Positions 7,676 through 17,877 of a DNA stretch of 64,000 bases are shown here, in pieces. The position numbers and the translations under genes are program-made. This DNA comes from DATKWD01 sp035529695 (GTDB lineage: Bacteria; Actinomycetota; Acidimicrobiia; Acidimicrobiales; Salinilacustritrichaceae). Each line of letters begins with the position of its first letter. Positions within the stretch are counted from its first letter, which is position 1. The stretch covers positions 1-64,000 of the forward strand of contig DATKWD010000165.1 of the NCBI GenBank assembly GCA_035529695.1. The letters run 5' to 3'. The notes below the pieces were generated by a model. The model saw nothing but the letters and a program-made list of their open reading frames with translations, did no database searches and was not told where the DNA came from.

Positions 7676-8665
7676 GTGGCGGATGACACTGGTGAGCGGA
7701 CCCGGAGGCAGGGGCGCGCCCGCGCCCTGATCGCCATCGCCGTGATCGGCTTCGCCCTGGCAGCGGCTCCGGCGGTGTTCCAGATGTTCAGCCGGGCACC
7801 GGCGGGCGGCGACATGATCGACGACTTCGATCGCTACATGACGGTCGCCGAGATCGAGCAGTTCCGCGGGTATCTCGATCTGATCGACGCAGCCGACGCC
7901 GAGGTGACCGACTCCGTCGTCCCAGCGCTGCTCGAGACCGGTGCGGTCGAGGACGGCACCACGTTCGGGTCGATCGAGTCGCTCCACACGCAATGGCCCG
8001 ACATCGATGCCGACATGACCGATCTGCTCGACACGATGAACTCGAATCTCGGCAACTTCGATTCGGTGGCTTCACTCCCGCCATTCGCCCTGTTTCCGTG
8101 GTTCTTCTTCTTGCCGGGACTCATCGTCGGCATCGCCGCGCTCGTCACGCTGGCAATGGTGCGCCGGGGTCGCTCGGGCCGGGCCGGCGCTCTGCTGCTC
8201 GTCGTCCTCGGTGTCGCCATCGTGTTGGCACCGGCGGTCTTCCAGATGTTCACCAGGGCCCCCGACGGCGCCGCGATGATCGATGACTTCCGTCCGATGA
8301 TGACCGAAGAACGGGTCGGCCGGGTGCAGGGCTACTTCATCACCATGGGCGCGGCCGAGGGCGAGATCCGCAACAAGGTCGCGCCACTGGTCGCCGACGA
8401 GGACCTGCAAGTCACCGTCACGGCAACCGAGCAGTTCTCCGACGAGTGGCCGACGATCGTCGGGAACTTCGCCCCGATGGTGGCGACGATGGGCGACAAC
8501 ATCGACAACTTCGAGGGAATCGACGCACTCCCCACGTTCTCGCTCTTTCCGTGGTTCTTCGTGATTCCCGGCCTCTTGATCACCGCCTTGGCGGTCTTCG
8601 CCAGCCGTTCTCCCGACCTCCCGATCTCCCAACCGAAAGGAAACAACCATGACCTCACCCAGTAG
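7676..8665 (+). CDS. Internally duplicated four-helix membrane protein, unknown function
   Basis: About 329 aa from GTG 7676; a TTG at 7607 overlapping the previous stop is an alternative. The protein is two copies of one module: a TM helix ending APAVFQMFSRAP, an extracytoplasmic stretch starting GDMIDDFDRYMT, a loop with W near its middle, then LFPWFFFLPGLI and a second helix. Copy two repeats this as APAVFQMFTRAP, AAMIDDFRPMMT and LFPWFFVIPGLL. The two loops (about 95 residues each) are predicted outside the membrane. I recognise no family. The downstream lipoprotein gene overlaps its 3' end by 17 bases, so the two are probably coexpressed. Confidence 0.75.
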   Translation: MADDTGERTRRQGRARALIAIAVIGFALAAAPAVFQMFSRAPAGGDMIDDFDRYMTVAEIEQFRGYLDLIDAADAEVTDSVVPALLETGAVEDGTTFGSIESLHTQWPDIDADMTDLLDTMNSNLGNFDSVASLPPFALFPWFFFLPGLIVGIAALVTLAMVRRGRSGRAGALLLVVLGVAIVLAPAVFQMFTRAPDGAAMIDDFRPMMTEERVGRVQGYFITMGAAEGEIRNKVAPLVADEDLQVTVTATEQFSDEWPTIVGNFAPMVATMGDNIDNFEGIDALPTFSLFPWFFVIPGLLITALAVFASRSPDLPISQPKGNNHDLTQ

Positions 8666-9386
8666 GTCCCTCCGTGTTCTCATTGCCGTCCTCGCCCTTG
8701 CGCTGGTGGCGGCAGCCTGTGGAGACGACGACAGCGACGGCGCGGCCACCGACTCGTCCGATCAGGTCGATGACAACGGCTCGGGTTCGCCCGACGAACC
8801 CGCTGCGATCGAAGGCGATCTCGTTGGCGTGTTCGAGATCGATGCCGGCGACTGCGCCGATGGCACCGTGACCTCGGGCTCGTACTTCCGGATGGTCAAC
8901 CCGGGCGGAACGCTCGAAGACGGCGAGTTCGTCCCCAACGGCGACTCGACGTGCGCCGACCCGACCTGGAATGCGTTGGTCCCCGGCGCCGCCGGCGGAC
9001 TCGACACCGGGTCCGTCCAGGCCGCACCCGACCCGGCGTTCGACGCAACCGGGAACGGACTCGCTGCCGACATCATCGAGCCAGTGACCTTCTTCGGGGT
9101 CGCGTTCGCCGTCGGGATCGAGGAGGCAGCTCCCGCGCTCGTCGCGACCAACGGGGTGATCAGCGGTGACCTCGCGAGCTGGACGGCCTTCTACGGGAAC
9201 GAGCAGTTCAACCAGGGATCGCCCAAGCCCGACGGCTCGGCCCCCGGCCTGACCGCCGGTCCGACCGGGACGATCGATCCGGAGACCGGTGTGTATGTCA
9301 TCGATTGGTCGAGCCAGATCGTGGGCGGCGCCTTCAACGACTTCACTGGTGTCTGGCACATCGAAGGAACCTTCGTCCCCGCCTGA
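8649..9386 (+). CDS. Lipoprotein of unknown function
   Basis: 245 aa from ATG 8649 behind AAAGGA. Signal peptide with lipobox VAAAC at about residue 24, then an acidic Gly/Asp/Ser linker. The mature domain (from GDLVGVFEIDAGDC) contains two further Cys residues, repeated Gly and aromatic strands (GSYFRMVNPGG, VDWSSQIV-like YVIDWSSQIVGGAFND), and FTGVWHIEGTFVPA at the end, suggesting an all-beta secreted domain. Overlap with the duplicated membrane protein suggests they form a surface pair. No known family recognised. Confidence 0.75.
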   Translation: MTSPSRSLRVLIAVLALALVAAACGDDDSDGAATDSSDQVDDNGSGSPDEPAAIEGDLVGVFEIDAGDCADGTVTSGSYFRMVNPGGTLEDGEFVPNGDSTCADPTWNALVPGAAGGLDTGSVQAAPDPAFDATGNGLAADIIEPVTFFGVAFAVGIEEAAPALVATNGVISGDLASWTAFYGNEQFNQGSPKPDGSAPGLTAGPTGTIDPETGVYVIDWSSQIVGGAFNDFTGVWHIEGTFVPA

Positions 9387-9424
9387 TCGAGCGGGCTCAC
9401 CCCCACATCGACCCTCTGATCAGG

Positions 9425-10204
9425 TCAGCTCGTCCGGCCGTAGAAGGTCATCAACGCCGACTCCGAGAGCCCGACGCCGGGCTGGTCGTTGAATGCGAAG
9501 ACCACCAGCATGCGCGTGACCGATCCCTGGGTCGGGGTCACCCGGTGCAGCGCGCTCCGGCCTCTGAACACCACGAGGTCGCCGGGCGCGAACTGCAGCG
9601 TGTCAGCCTGCAGTTCGTCATCGAGCACCCGTCGCACTCGCTCGAACTCGCCGTCGCGTTCGCCGTTCGGATCGCGAACGCCTGCGACGAACTCGAACAC
9701 GCCGCCGCCTTCGGGTGCCTGCAGCAGCATCGTGACCGCGAAGGAGGAGTTGTCGAAGTGCCATCCCAGTTCGCGACCCTCGGGGGCGAAGTGGATGTTG
9801 ATCGAGGAGAGCTCGTCGGCGTACGGATGGACGTCGTCGATCCCGAGCACGCCGCACAGGAACATCCGGAAAGCAAGGTCGTCGTACACCTGACGCAGTA
9901 GTGACGAACTCGGGATCTGATCGTCGGCGATGAGTCCCTTGCTGCTCCTGACCTGACGATTGAACGGGTGGTCTTCGGCGAGGCCCGGTTCGGTCGGCGT
10001 CAGATAGACGTTGTGGGTCGTGTCGGCATAGAACGCCTCGCCCTCGAGGCGAGCCGACTCGTCGACGATTCGCTCGATGACGCGATCGACGAAGAAGCCT
10101 TCGAGTACGAGGGCCCCGTCGGCTTCGAGTGAGTGGCGGCAGATGCTCGTGAACTCGGGGTCCTCGATCGGGTACCGGCCCGTGTCCATGGTTGATGTGC
10201 GCAC
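9425..10204 (-). CDS. 2-oxoglutarate/Fe(II)-dependent oxygenase-like protein
   Basis: 259 aa. GTG 10202-10204 is preferred because GGGAGGG lies about 6 bases upstream; ATG at 10187-10189 is an internal option. The double-stranded beta-helix core shows the Fe ligands HxD in LGWHFDNSSF and the distal His in SALHRVTPTQG, followed by Arg (SVTRMLVVFAF) at the 2OG-binding position. The long N-terminal helical part (IEDPEFTSICRHSLEADGAL) is like PhyH- or 2OG-FeII_Oxy-type hydroxylases. Cytoplasmic. The substrate is unknown; nearby genes do not define a pathway. Confidence 0.75.
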   Translation of the reverse strand: MRTSTMDTGRYPIEDPEFTSICRHSLEADGALVLEGFFVDRVIERIVDESARLEGEAFYADTTHNVYLTPTEPGLAEDHPFNRQVRSSKGLIADDQIPSSSLLRQVYDDLAFRMFLCGVLGIDDVHPYADELSSINIHFAPEGRELGWHFDNSSFAVTMLLQAPEGGGVFEFVAGVRDPNGERDGEFERVRRVLDDELQADTLQFAPGDLVVFRGRSALHRVTPTQGSVTRMLVVFAFNDQPGVGLSESALMTFYGRTS

Positions 10205-10248
10205 GTCGACCCTCCCTCACCGAGCGTAGGTGGCGAGGCCGGATGGCC

Positions 10249-11007
10249 TCACCGTTGGATCGACAGGATCTCGTCGACAGCGTCGGCCGTCGCGTCGAGG
10301 TCGAGGCGCGGTTCGTCGAAGCGTCGGACCTCGCGGTAGGTGCGATCGCGGCCGGCGTCCTCGATGAACCAGGCAGCCAACCGCTCTGCGATCGGCTCGA
10401 GCAGGATCGTCGGCAGCGCAGCGAAATTGGGGTGCTGGAGGTCACCCGCCACGAGGAGTCGCCCGAGGTCATAGAGATCCGAGGCGCGCTTCTCGGGGCG
10501 CGACGAGGCACGGAGCGGAATCGTCGACGCCTTCATCACCACGATTCCCGTCGTGGTGGCGACCAACCGGTCGTCGGCGGTCGCCAACACCTCGCCGTTC
10601 GCCTCGTCGACCGCGATGATGTCGAGCGGCGTCGCGGTGTCGTGGGCCCAGGTGTGGGCGAGTGCGTTGAGCTCGAGGTCAGATACGGGCTCGCCGCCGG
10701 CCACCAGTTGCCCGGCGAGTTCGGTGGCCGAGACGGGAGCGACGTCGATGACGTCGAGGTCGAGATCGCCCACGAAGGTGTACTGGCCGCCCGCCTCGGC
10801 GGTGAGCGCCATGCGTGAAAGAGCCACGTGATGAAGGTCGAGGTGGCGGGCCACGGTGTCGAGATCGACCGTGGTCCGATGCGGGGTGCCGACGCGCACC
10901 ATGACGGCGAGGCCGCCGATCAGGCGGAGATCGGGCGGCAGCGACGCCAGGAGGGCCACCTCGCGGTGGGTGGTGCCGCCGCGGCGGCCCGAGAGCAGAA
11001 CGGTCAT
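10249..11007 (-). CDS. AbiEii-like nucleotidyltransferase toxin
   Basis: 252 aa. DNA polymerase-beta superfamily nucleotidyltransferase of the type IV toxin-antitoxin AbiE family, whose toxins nucleotidylate tRNA or other targets. Visible motifs: GG in LIGGLAVMVRVGTPHRTTVDLD, giving GG-x-D-x-D with Asp-Leu-Asp as metal ligands, then the conserved VMKAST lysine and RPEKRASDLYDLGRL, corresponding to the K and KR-xxD-xxD motifs. Its ATG overlaps the TGA of the antitoxin gene by 4 bases (11004-11007), the usual antitoxin-first order. Length is typical. Confidence 0.8.
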   Translation of the reverse strand: MTVLLSGRRGGTTHREVALLASLPPDLRLIGGLAVMVRVGTPHRTTVDLDTVARHLDLHHVALSRMALTAEAGGQYTFVGDLDLDVIDVAPVSATELAGQLVAGGEPVSDLELNALAHTWAHDTATPLDIIAVDEANGEVLATADDRLVATTTGIVVMKASTIPLRASSRPEKRASDLYDLGRLLVAGDLQHPNFAALPTILLEPIAERLAAWFIEDAGRDRTYREVRRFDEPRLDLDATADAVDEILSIQR

Positions 11008-11987
11008 GCGTCGCTGCTCGGAACGATGCCCCAACCCTCGACGATCTCGCGGCCCCGCGAGGCATCGGTGGCCAGGCGCAGGGCGGACACGATGGGGTGT
11101 GCGATACGCCAAGGATGGTCGTGGTCGGGCCGGTGCGCCGTCATCTCGGGGAGCCACCGGGTCGGAGGCTCGCGTACCCAACTCAGCGTCGGCTGGTCGC
11201 GGTCGGCGAGTGAACGGGCTCGCCGGAGGAGGCGGGGTGACGCGAGATAGCAGCGAGCAGGAAGGGCGCCCGCCGCAGGGATGCGGGCGCCGCCCAGGGT
11301 GGCTGCTCGTTCGTCGGCACGTACGAGCTCGTCGGACTCGAGCGCCGCCGCGAGATCGTGAATCGACAATGGCAGGGGAGTCCAGCCGTCGTCGGGCCAT
11401 TGGGCTGCGGTCTCCCAGAACAGCTCGGGCAGGAGGGCCAACCGCGTCCGGCGGCCGATGAGCCCCTGGTCGGTGAATCGGGTGATCAGCTCGTGGGTCG
11501 CGCCCGTGCTGCGACCGATCTCGCCGGCGATGCGCCGGGCGGTGATGGACTCGGTCGGGTTGCAGAGCGCGGCCAGCGCGATCTCGAGCCCGACGGTCGT
11601 CCACAGGTTCCCGATCCGCCGGCGGTCGGGGTTCTCGCCGTCGAAGTCGACCTCGATGCGGGTGCCGCGCGTCCAGACTCTGAGGTTGCCGCGGCGGTCG
11701 AGCCAGCCCCAGCCGGCATCGCGGAGCGCACTTCGTCCTGCGTCGCTGATGCGATCGGCCACCACCATGGCCGGCAGCCTGACCGGATGCCGTTGCGCGA
11801 GTGCCGTCAACGTCGCAGGCGTCGGGTGCGCCCGCTCCTCGAGTCGTGGGCTGATCTCGACACCATCGACGGTGAGGGTGTCACGATCGCTGGACGCATC
11901 GATACCGAGCGATTCGAGGGCGGTGCGGATCTCGGCGAGGAGTTCGGCGCGCTCGTCGGCGGTCGGTGTTCGTGCGGTCACGAACAC
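11004..11987 (-). CDS. AbiEi-like antitoxin / autoregulator
   Basis: 327 aa from GTG 11985-11987; a second GTG lies two codons later, and a stop closes the frame just upstream. Family features: MVVADRISDAGRSALRDAGWGWLDRRGNLRVW, then a winged-helix-like segment (ITARRIAGEIGRSTGATHELITRF), and the ending PWRIAHPIVSALRLATD-xx-RGREIVEGWG. These match actinobacterial type IV antitoxins that bind their own promoter. A long perfect inverted repeat covers the start codon, and a copy of it lies 74 bp upstream, consistent with autoregulation. A leaderless transcript is likely because no ribosome site is seen. Confidence 0.75.
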   Translation of the reverse strand: MFVTARTPTADERAELLAEIRTALESLGIDASSDRDTLTVDGVEISPRLEERAHPTPATLTALAQRHPVRLPAMVVADRISDAGRSALRDAGWGWLDRRGNLRVWTRGTRIEVDFDGENPDRRRIGNLWTTVGLEIALAALCNPTESITARRIAGEIGRSTGATHELITRFTDQGLIGRRTRLALLPELFWETAAQWPDDGWTPLPLSIHDLAAALESDELVRADERAATLGGARIPAAGALPARCYLASPRLLRRARSLADRDQPTLSWVREPPTRWLPEMTAHRPDHDHPWRIAHPIVSALRLATDASRGREIVEGWGIVPSSDA

Positions 11988-11990
11988 CGA
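11963..11990. promoter_or_regulatory. Palindromic operator over the abiE start codon
   Basis: Arms of 12 bases, TCGGTGTTCGTG and CACGAACACCGA, are perfect complements around a CGGT spacer. The element overlaps the GTG start of the antitoxin. Characterised AbiEi proteins bind inverted repeats in their own promoter, so this is the expected autoregulatory site. The 24 bases from 11969 to 11992 recur, with one mismatch, at 12043-12066. Confidence 0.6.
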
Positions 11991-12042
11991 ACATACTCAT
12001 CTGGTCGTCAGTCTCCAAGCGCACCGACCGAGAGTCCCTTGA

Positions 12043-12066
12043 TTCGTGCGGTCGCGAACACCGAAC
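12043..12066. repeat. Second copy of the abiE operator half
   Basis: Bases 12043-12066 repeat 11969-11992 with a single A-to-G change, in direct orientation, 74 bp upstream of the first copy relative to the antitoxin. Its left arm is imperfect, so the palindrome is weaker (TTCG/CGAA core). The arrangement suggests two antitoxin sites flanking the promoter. Confidence 0.55.
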
Positions 12067-12134
12067 GCGGTACGGCGGACGACGGTGGTGGTACGTCGAT
12101 CGGTTGCGGAGCCGTCCTCGGGCGCGGCAGATCC

Positions 12135-12404
12135 TCAGGTCAGCCGCAGGAACATCTTCTCGACCTCGTCGATCGGGTATCCCTCGGCTTCGGCCTGCGC
12201 CGGGTTCGAGATGCAGTAGCTGAGCCCTGCGCTCACGAGCCGGAAGCCGGTCTGTTCGAGGGCTCGGTTGGCTGCGGAGATCTGCGTGACGATGTCACGA
12301 CACTCACGCTCGTCATCGAGCATCCGCTCGATGCCCTGGACCTGGCCGGCGATGCGGCGAAGGCGCTTGCGAAGGTCGTCGCGCACGTCGTCGGGGAGGT
12401 CCAT
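12135..12404 (-). CDS. CsoR/CstR-family transcriptional repressor
   Basis: 89 aa from ATG 12402-12404. All-helical DUF156 fold: DLRKRLRRIAGQVQGIERML, then ECRDIVTQISAANRALEQTG and LSYCISNP. The two conserved Cys positions are present, but the His normally four residues before the second Cys in copper-sensing CsoR (HLAHC) is Gly here (GLSYC). A two-Cys, no-His site is the pattern of persulfide-sensing CstR-like proteins. The gene lies 13 bases downstream of a Cys-rich miniprotein and below an ATACCC/GGGTAT palindrome, the kind of operator this family binds. Confidence 0.8.
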   Translation of the reverse strand: MDLPDDVRDDLRKRLRRIAGQVQGIERMLDDERECRDIVTQISAANRALEQTGFRLVSAGLSYCISNPAQAEAEGYPIDEVEKMFLRLT

Positions 12405-12417
12405 TCGCGCCGCCGGC

Positions 12418-12606
12418 TCAGCGATCGACGGGGGATCGGCGACCGAACCACGAACGCTTCGGACGGTCGGCGCGAGCCTGCTGGCGTTGCTCGGCGCACC
12501 GGCACCGGTCAGTGGGAGCCACGTCACCGAGCACCTGCTCGATGTGGGCCCCGCACCCGGAGTAGGTCGGTCGGTCACACGTTCGGCACTGAGCGCGTCT
12601 GCACAT
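12418..12606 (-). CDS. Cys-rich zinc-ribbon-like miniprotein (62 aa)
   Basis: Starts at ATG 12604-12606. Core: CRTCDRPTYSGCGAHIEQVL and GDVAPTDRCRC. The CxxC-x6-CGxH-x12-CxC arrangement resembles a widespread tiny protein (consensus CxxCxKxTWxGCGxH, from memory) of unknown function that often sits with redox or metal-handling genes. The last 25 residues are basic and variable. It reads directly into the CsoR-family gene and its start codon overlaps the operator, so it is likely the first gene of a two-gene autoregulated operon with a leaderless mRNA. Confidence 0.6.
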   Translation of the reverse strand: MCRRAQCRTCDRPTYSGCGAHIEQVLGDVAPTDRCRCAEQRQQARADRPKRSWFGRRSPVDR

Positions 12607-12620
12607 ACCCCCGAGGGTAT
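12605..12620. promoter_or_regulatory. Putative CsoR/CstR-type operator ATACCC-N4-GGGTAT
   Basis: Perfect inverted repeat, arms ATACCC and GGGTAT with spacer CCGA, overlapping the start of the Cys-rich miniprotein and lying between it and the divergent universal stress gene. CsoR-family operators are G/C-tract palindromes flanked by AT; S. aureus CstR sites are of the ATACC...GGTAT form (from memory). It could control both directions. Confidence 0.6.
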
Positions 12621-12801
12621 ATGGAGACCGCTCGATGGGCAACCGCACCCGTCTCGCCGACCGGATTGGGTCGACTGAGCACCTGCATGGGCCCGGGGGT
12701 GACGAATCGATGGACGATGCCGACAACCTGCCGATCGAGTTCGGCCCCGTGAACCGCGGCTAGGTTCGAACCGATCCGGTCCCAGCGGCGCAGGGGGAGT
12801 G

Positions 12802-13182
12802 ATGTTCGAACGAATCGTGGTCGGGGTCACCCGAGAACGAACGGCGAAGGAAGCCGTGGGTCTGGCCTTGCAGGTCGCGGCCGTGTTCGACGCTGAGCTG
12901 CACGTCGTGACGGCGTTCGACGACAAACACGATGCCGCAGCCGCGGATCGAGCGGCCGCGATGCTGGACAGCCTCGAGATGTCGTCGGGAAGGCCGATGG
13001 AGGTGCACTCGCAACCGGGGGACCCGGCAACGGTCATCTGCGACGTCGCCCGCGAGGTCGGCGCCGACCTGATCGTCGTCGGCAACAAGGGACTCGCGGC
13101 GAGCAGCCGATGGTCGAAGAGCGTTCCGGGCGAGATCACGCGCACGGCGCCCTGCTCGGTGCTGGTCCTCGACACCGTCTGA
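12802..13182 (+). CDS. Universal stress protein (UspA family)
   Basis: 126 aa from ATG 12802 after GGGGGA; GTG 12799 is also in frame. The UspA opening MFERIVVGVTRERTAKEAVGLAL and the ATP-loop ending GADLIVVGNKGLAASSRWSKSVPGEITRTAPCSVLVLD are clear. The G-x2-G-x9-G(S/T) loop is modified (GNKGLAASSRWSKSVP), so ATP binding is plausible but not sure. It is divergent from the CsoR-type operon and shares its intergenic region. Confidence 0.85.
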   Translation: MFERIVVGVTRERTAKEAVGLALQVAAVFDAELHVVTAFDDKHDAAAADRAAAMLDSLEMSSGRPMEVHSQPGDPATVICDVAREVGADLIVVGNKGLAASSRWSKSVPGEITRTAPCSVLVLDTV

Positions 13183-13274
13183 CGCCGGTCGAGCCGCACG
13201 TCGAACGCAGATCGTCCGGCAAACCTGGGCGATGAAGTCGAAGTCTGGGGGGCGAGTCGAGTTGACTTCGACCG

Positions 13275-14105
13275 GTGACCTCGGACCTCTCCGCCGTGCA
13301 GGCGATCGTGCTCGGGTTGGTCGAGGGTGTCACCGAGTTCCTGCCGATCTCCTCGACCGGTCACCTGCTGGTGACGCAGAGGTTGTTGGGGCTCGGCGGC
13401 ACTGAAGCGACCGACACGGCGCTGGACACCTACGCCATCTGCATCCAGGTCGGGGCGATCCTCGCAGTCCTGGTCCTCTACCGGGGCCGCGTCGCCGACC
13501 TCGCACGAGGTCTGGTCGGTCGGAGCGAGTCGGGTCGGCGCCTCCTCGGGTCACTCATCGCGGCATTCGTGCCGGCGGCCATCATCGGCGTCGCGTTCTC
13601 CGATCTGATTCGATCCGCGCTGTTCGGCGTCGGGCCGGTGGCCGGAGCGTGGATCGTCGGTGGCCTGCTGATCCTCTGGATCACCCGTCAACCGTGGAGC
13701 GACGGCGGAGCGCGCGCGATCGAGGAACTGACGGCTCGTCACGCGCTGATCATCGGAGTCGCGCAGGCCTTTGCACTGTGGCCCGGGGTGAGCCGGAGCC
13801 TGGTGACGATCGTCGCCGCGCTCGCGCTCGGCTACACGATGCGGGCCGCCGTCGAGTTCAGCTTCCTGCTCGGCCTCGTCACCCTCGCGGCAGCGACGGC
13901 GTTCGAAGGCATCAAGAGCGGCGGACAGCTGGTCGACACCTTCGGCGTGGCCACCCCGTTGCTCGGCCTCGTCGTCGCGTTCGTCTCGGCGGTGATCGCG
14001 GTGAAGTGGATGGTCGGGTGGCTGCAGTCGCACGGCCTCGAGGTGTTCGGGTGGTACCGCATCGGTGTCGGCGTCCTCACCCTCGTCGGCCTCGCCGCGT
14101 TCTGA
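13275..14105 (+). CDS. uppP: Undecaprenyl-diphosphatase
   Basis: 276 aa from GTG 13275. Integral membrane phosphatase that dephosphorylates undecaprenyl pyrophosphate to recycle the lipid carrier for peptidoglycan and other cell-wall polymers; also confers bacitracin tolerance. Both signature motifs are present: EGVTEFLPISSTGHL near residue 16 and PGVSRSLVTI near residue 172. The sequence has the expected six to eight hydrophobic helices and normal length. It stands alone between the stress protein and the monooxygenase. Confidence 0.93.
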   Translation: MTSDLSAVQAIVLGLVEGVTEFLPISSTGHLLVTQRLLGLGGTEATDTALDTYAICIQVGAILAVLVLYRGRVADLARGLVGRSESGRRLLGSLIAAFVPAAIIGVAFSDLIRSALFGVGPVAGAWIVGGLLILWITRQPWSDGGARAIEELTARHALIIGVAQAFALWPGVSRSLVTIVAALALGYTMRAAVEFSFLLGLVTLAAATAFEGIKSGGQLVDTFGVATPLLGLVVAFVSAVIAVKWMVGWLQSHGLEVFGWYRIGVGVLTLVGLAAF

Positions 14106-14174
14106 CGAGAACGCCACGGTTGTGGCGCTAGCGTGCCAATAGTTCTGTTCGCATCCTCGGATCAAGGGCTGTTC

Positions 14175-15975
<1,801 letters not shown>

Positions 15976-15989
<14 letters not shown>

Positions 15990-17283
15990 AGTGCAGGTCG
16001 CGGAAGCGGCCTCGAAACGCAGTGACCTCGCTCGAGACGTCCTCGTCACCGTCGGCGAGGCCTCGAGCAATGAGGTCGGCGAGTTCGGGCATCTCGGCGG
16101 TCGTCAGCCCCCATCGCACCGCCTCGTTGAGGCCGACTCGAAGACCGCCCACCGGGTTCGCCGGTGAGTCTGTCGGGAGACCGATCGCCGAGGTGAGGAG
16201 ATTGGACTCTCGGAGCTTCAACGCTGCGGCGTGACCGCCACCGAACTCGTGCGCATCGACGGCGAAGGCATGCGATGTCGTCCCACCGTTGAACACCGGC
16301 ACGTCGAGGGCTTCGAGCGCCGATGCGAGCGCGGAGGCTGCCGCGGTCATCTCGTGTGCGTACGCAGCGCCGTACTTCTTCCAGTCGAGGAGCGTGATCG
16401 CGAGCGACGCGGTCTTGGCCGCGTCGAAGTTCGCCGTCAGTCCCGGGTAGGCGATGGCGTCGATCCGTTCGGCGACCTCGGCGTCGTTGGTGACCAGGAG
16501 GCCGGACGGTGGGCCACCGAGGCTCTTGTAGGTGCTCATGGTCATGAGATGGGCACCCGCGGCGAGTGGGTCTGGCCACGCGCCACCGGCGATCGGGCCC
16601 GACAGGTGAGCCGCATCGAAGAGCACCTTGGAGCCCACCTCGTCGGCGATGGCTCGGATCTCACGCACCGGATGGTGATGCAGGTTCAGGCTGCCTCCCA
16701 CGGTCATCACCTTGGGCTCGATCCGATTCGCCATCTCGGCGAGTGCCCCGGTGTCGATGGTGTAGCGATCAGGGTCGATCGGTGCCTCGTGGATGTCGAG
16801 CCCGTAGAGGCCGGCTGCGCCGGCGCGGTGGTGGGTGACGTGGCCGCCGATGGAAGCCGGCGGGACGATGATGGCGTCGCCGGGGGCCGCGAACGCCATG
16901 AACGCGTACAGGTTCGAAATCGCTCCGGACGGGACACGGACCTCGGCGTACGAAGCACGAAACACTTCAGCGGCGAGTTCAGCAGCGATGACCTCGATCT
17001 GCTCGATCGCCTCGAGTCCCATCTCGTACTTCTCGCCCGGATACCCCAACGACGGGCGTGACCCCAGGCCCGAGCCGAGTGCGGCCTCGGCAACGGGGTT
17101 CATGACGTTGGTCGCCGGGTTCAGGTTGAGGCACTCGTGCTCGTGGATCCGCCGGTTCTGTTCGATCAGAGAACGGATCCGATCACCGACCTGCTCGGTG
17201 CTCGAGGCCGTCTCGGCGGCGATCTGCTGGACCAAGGTCTCCGAGGGTTCGGGGACCCAGTCGCGACGGACGAGCCTCGTCAT
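15976..17283 (-). CDS. Serine hydroxymethyltransferase-like PLP enzyme
   Basis: 435 aa from ATG 17281-17283. Fold type I PLP enzyme close to GlyA. PLP-site residues: DAAHLSG (Asp223, His226) and the Schiff-base lysine in STYKSLGGP (Lys253); substrate region YPGEKYEMG. True GlyA has THKTLRGPR with folate-contact residues, and here the loop is YKSLGGPPSG, so this is probably a side branch (alpha-methylserine or another hydroxy-amino-acid aldolase) rather than housekeeping GlyA. The adjacent Lrp-type regulator and LysE-type exporter suggest a job in degrading or balancing one amino acid. Confidence 0.75.
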
Positions 17284-17348
17284 CGATGCTTCACGCCGCC
17301 GATCTTGGCGAGCTGCAACGTGCGGGGCAAGCTGCGGGCCGAGGACAC

Positions 17349-17795
17349 CTAGACCGCTGGCTCTCGCGGAAAGCCCTCGACGGTGTGGAGCACGATGCGC
17401 GTCGAGGTCTCGCGGACGCCGAGCGACTCCTTGAGCCAACGCAGCAGAGCGTCGAGCTCCTCGATCGAGGTCGCTCGAATGCGGAGCTGGTAGTCGAAGC
17501 CCCCGGTGAGGTGGATGGCGTCGACGATCGAAGGGTTGTCGCGCAGGGCGTCGTCGATGCCATCCCACGATGACCCTGGCGCCAGTTGGAGCTCGACGAG
17601 CGACTCGACCGGACGTCCGACGGCGGCGGCGCCGACTCGGATGGTGAAGCGATCGATGGCGCCGGACTGCTTGAGCCGGCGGAGCCGCTGCGATGCCGCG
17701 GAGAGGCTCAGGTGGACCGCATCGGCGATGTCGGTGACCGATGCGCGACCGTCCTCGACGAGCAACTCGAGGATTCTGCGGTCAATATCGTCCAT
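17349..17795 (-). CDS. Lrp/AsnC-family transcriptional regulator
   Basis: 148 aa from ATG 17793-17795. N-terminal helix-turn-helix (DDIDRRILELLVEDGRASVT, DIADAVHLSLSAASQRLRRL) followed by the RAM/AsnC ligand domain with VDAIHLTGGFDYQLRIRATS. Lrp-family proteins bind amino acids and act as octamers. It is divergent from the LysE-type exporter, with an inverted repeat in the 82-bp gap, and upstream of the SHMT-like gene in the same direction; the classic layout of an exporter controlled by its own amino-acid sensor. Confidence 0.88.
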   Translation of the reverse strand: MDDIDRRILELLVEDGRASVTDIADAVHLSLSAASQRLRRLKQSGAIDRFTIRVGAAAVGRPVESLVELQLAPGSSWDGIDDALRDNPSIVDAIHLTGGFDYQLRIRATSIEELDALLRWLKESLGVRETSTRIVLHTVEGFPREPAV

Positions 17796-17831
17796 GGCTG
17801 CAGATCCTACGACACAGACCGACAAGTGGCC

Positions 17832-17852
17832 GCAGATGGCGCAGCCATTTGC
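17832..17852. promoter_or_regulatory. Inverted repeat, probable Lrp operator
   Basis: GCAGATGGC and GCCATTTGC flank a GCA spacer; arms match at 8 of 9 positions. A second small palindrome, GCAAC-CTT-GTTGC, follows at about 17866-17878, touching the exporter start codon. Both lie between the divergent Lrp-type regulator and LysE-type gene, where such a regulator would bind. Confidence 0.45.
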
Positions 17853-17877
17853 CCCGAACAACAGGCAACCTTGTTGC

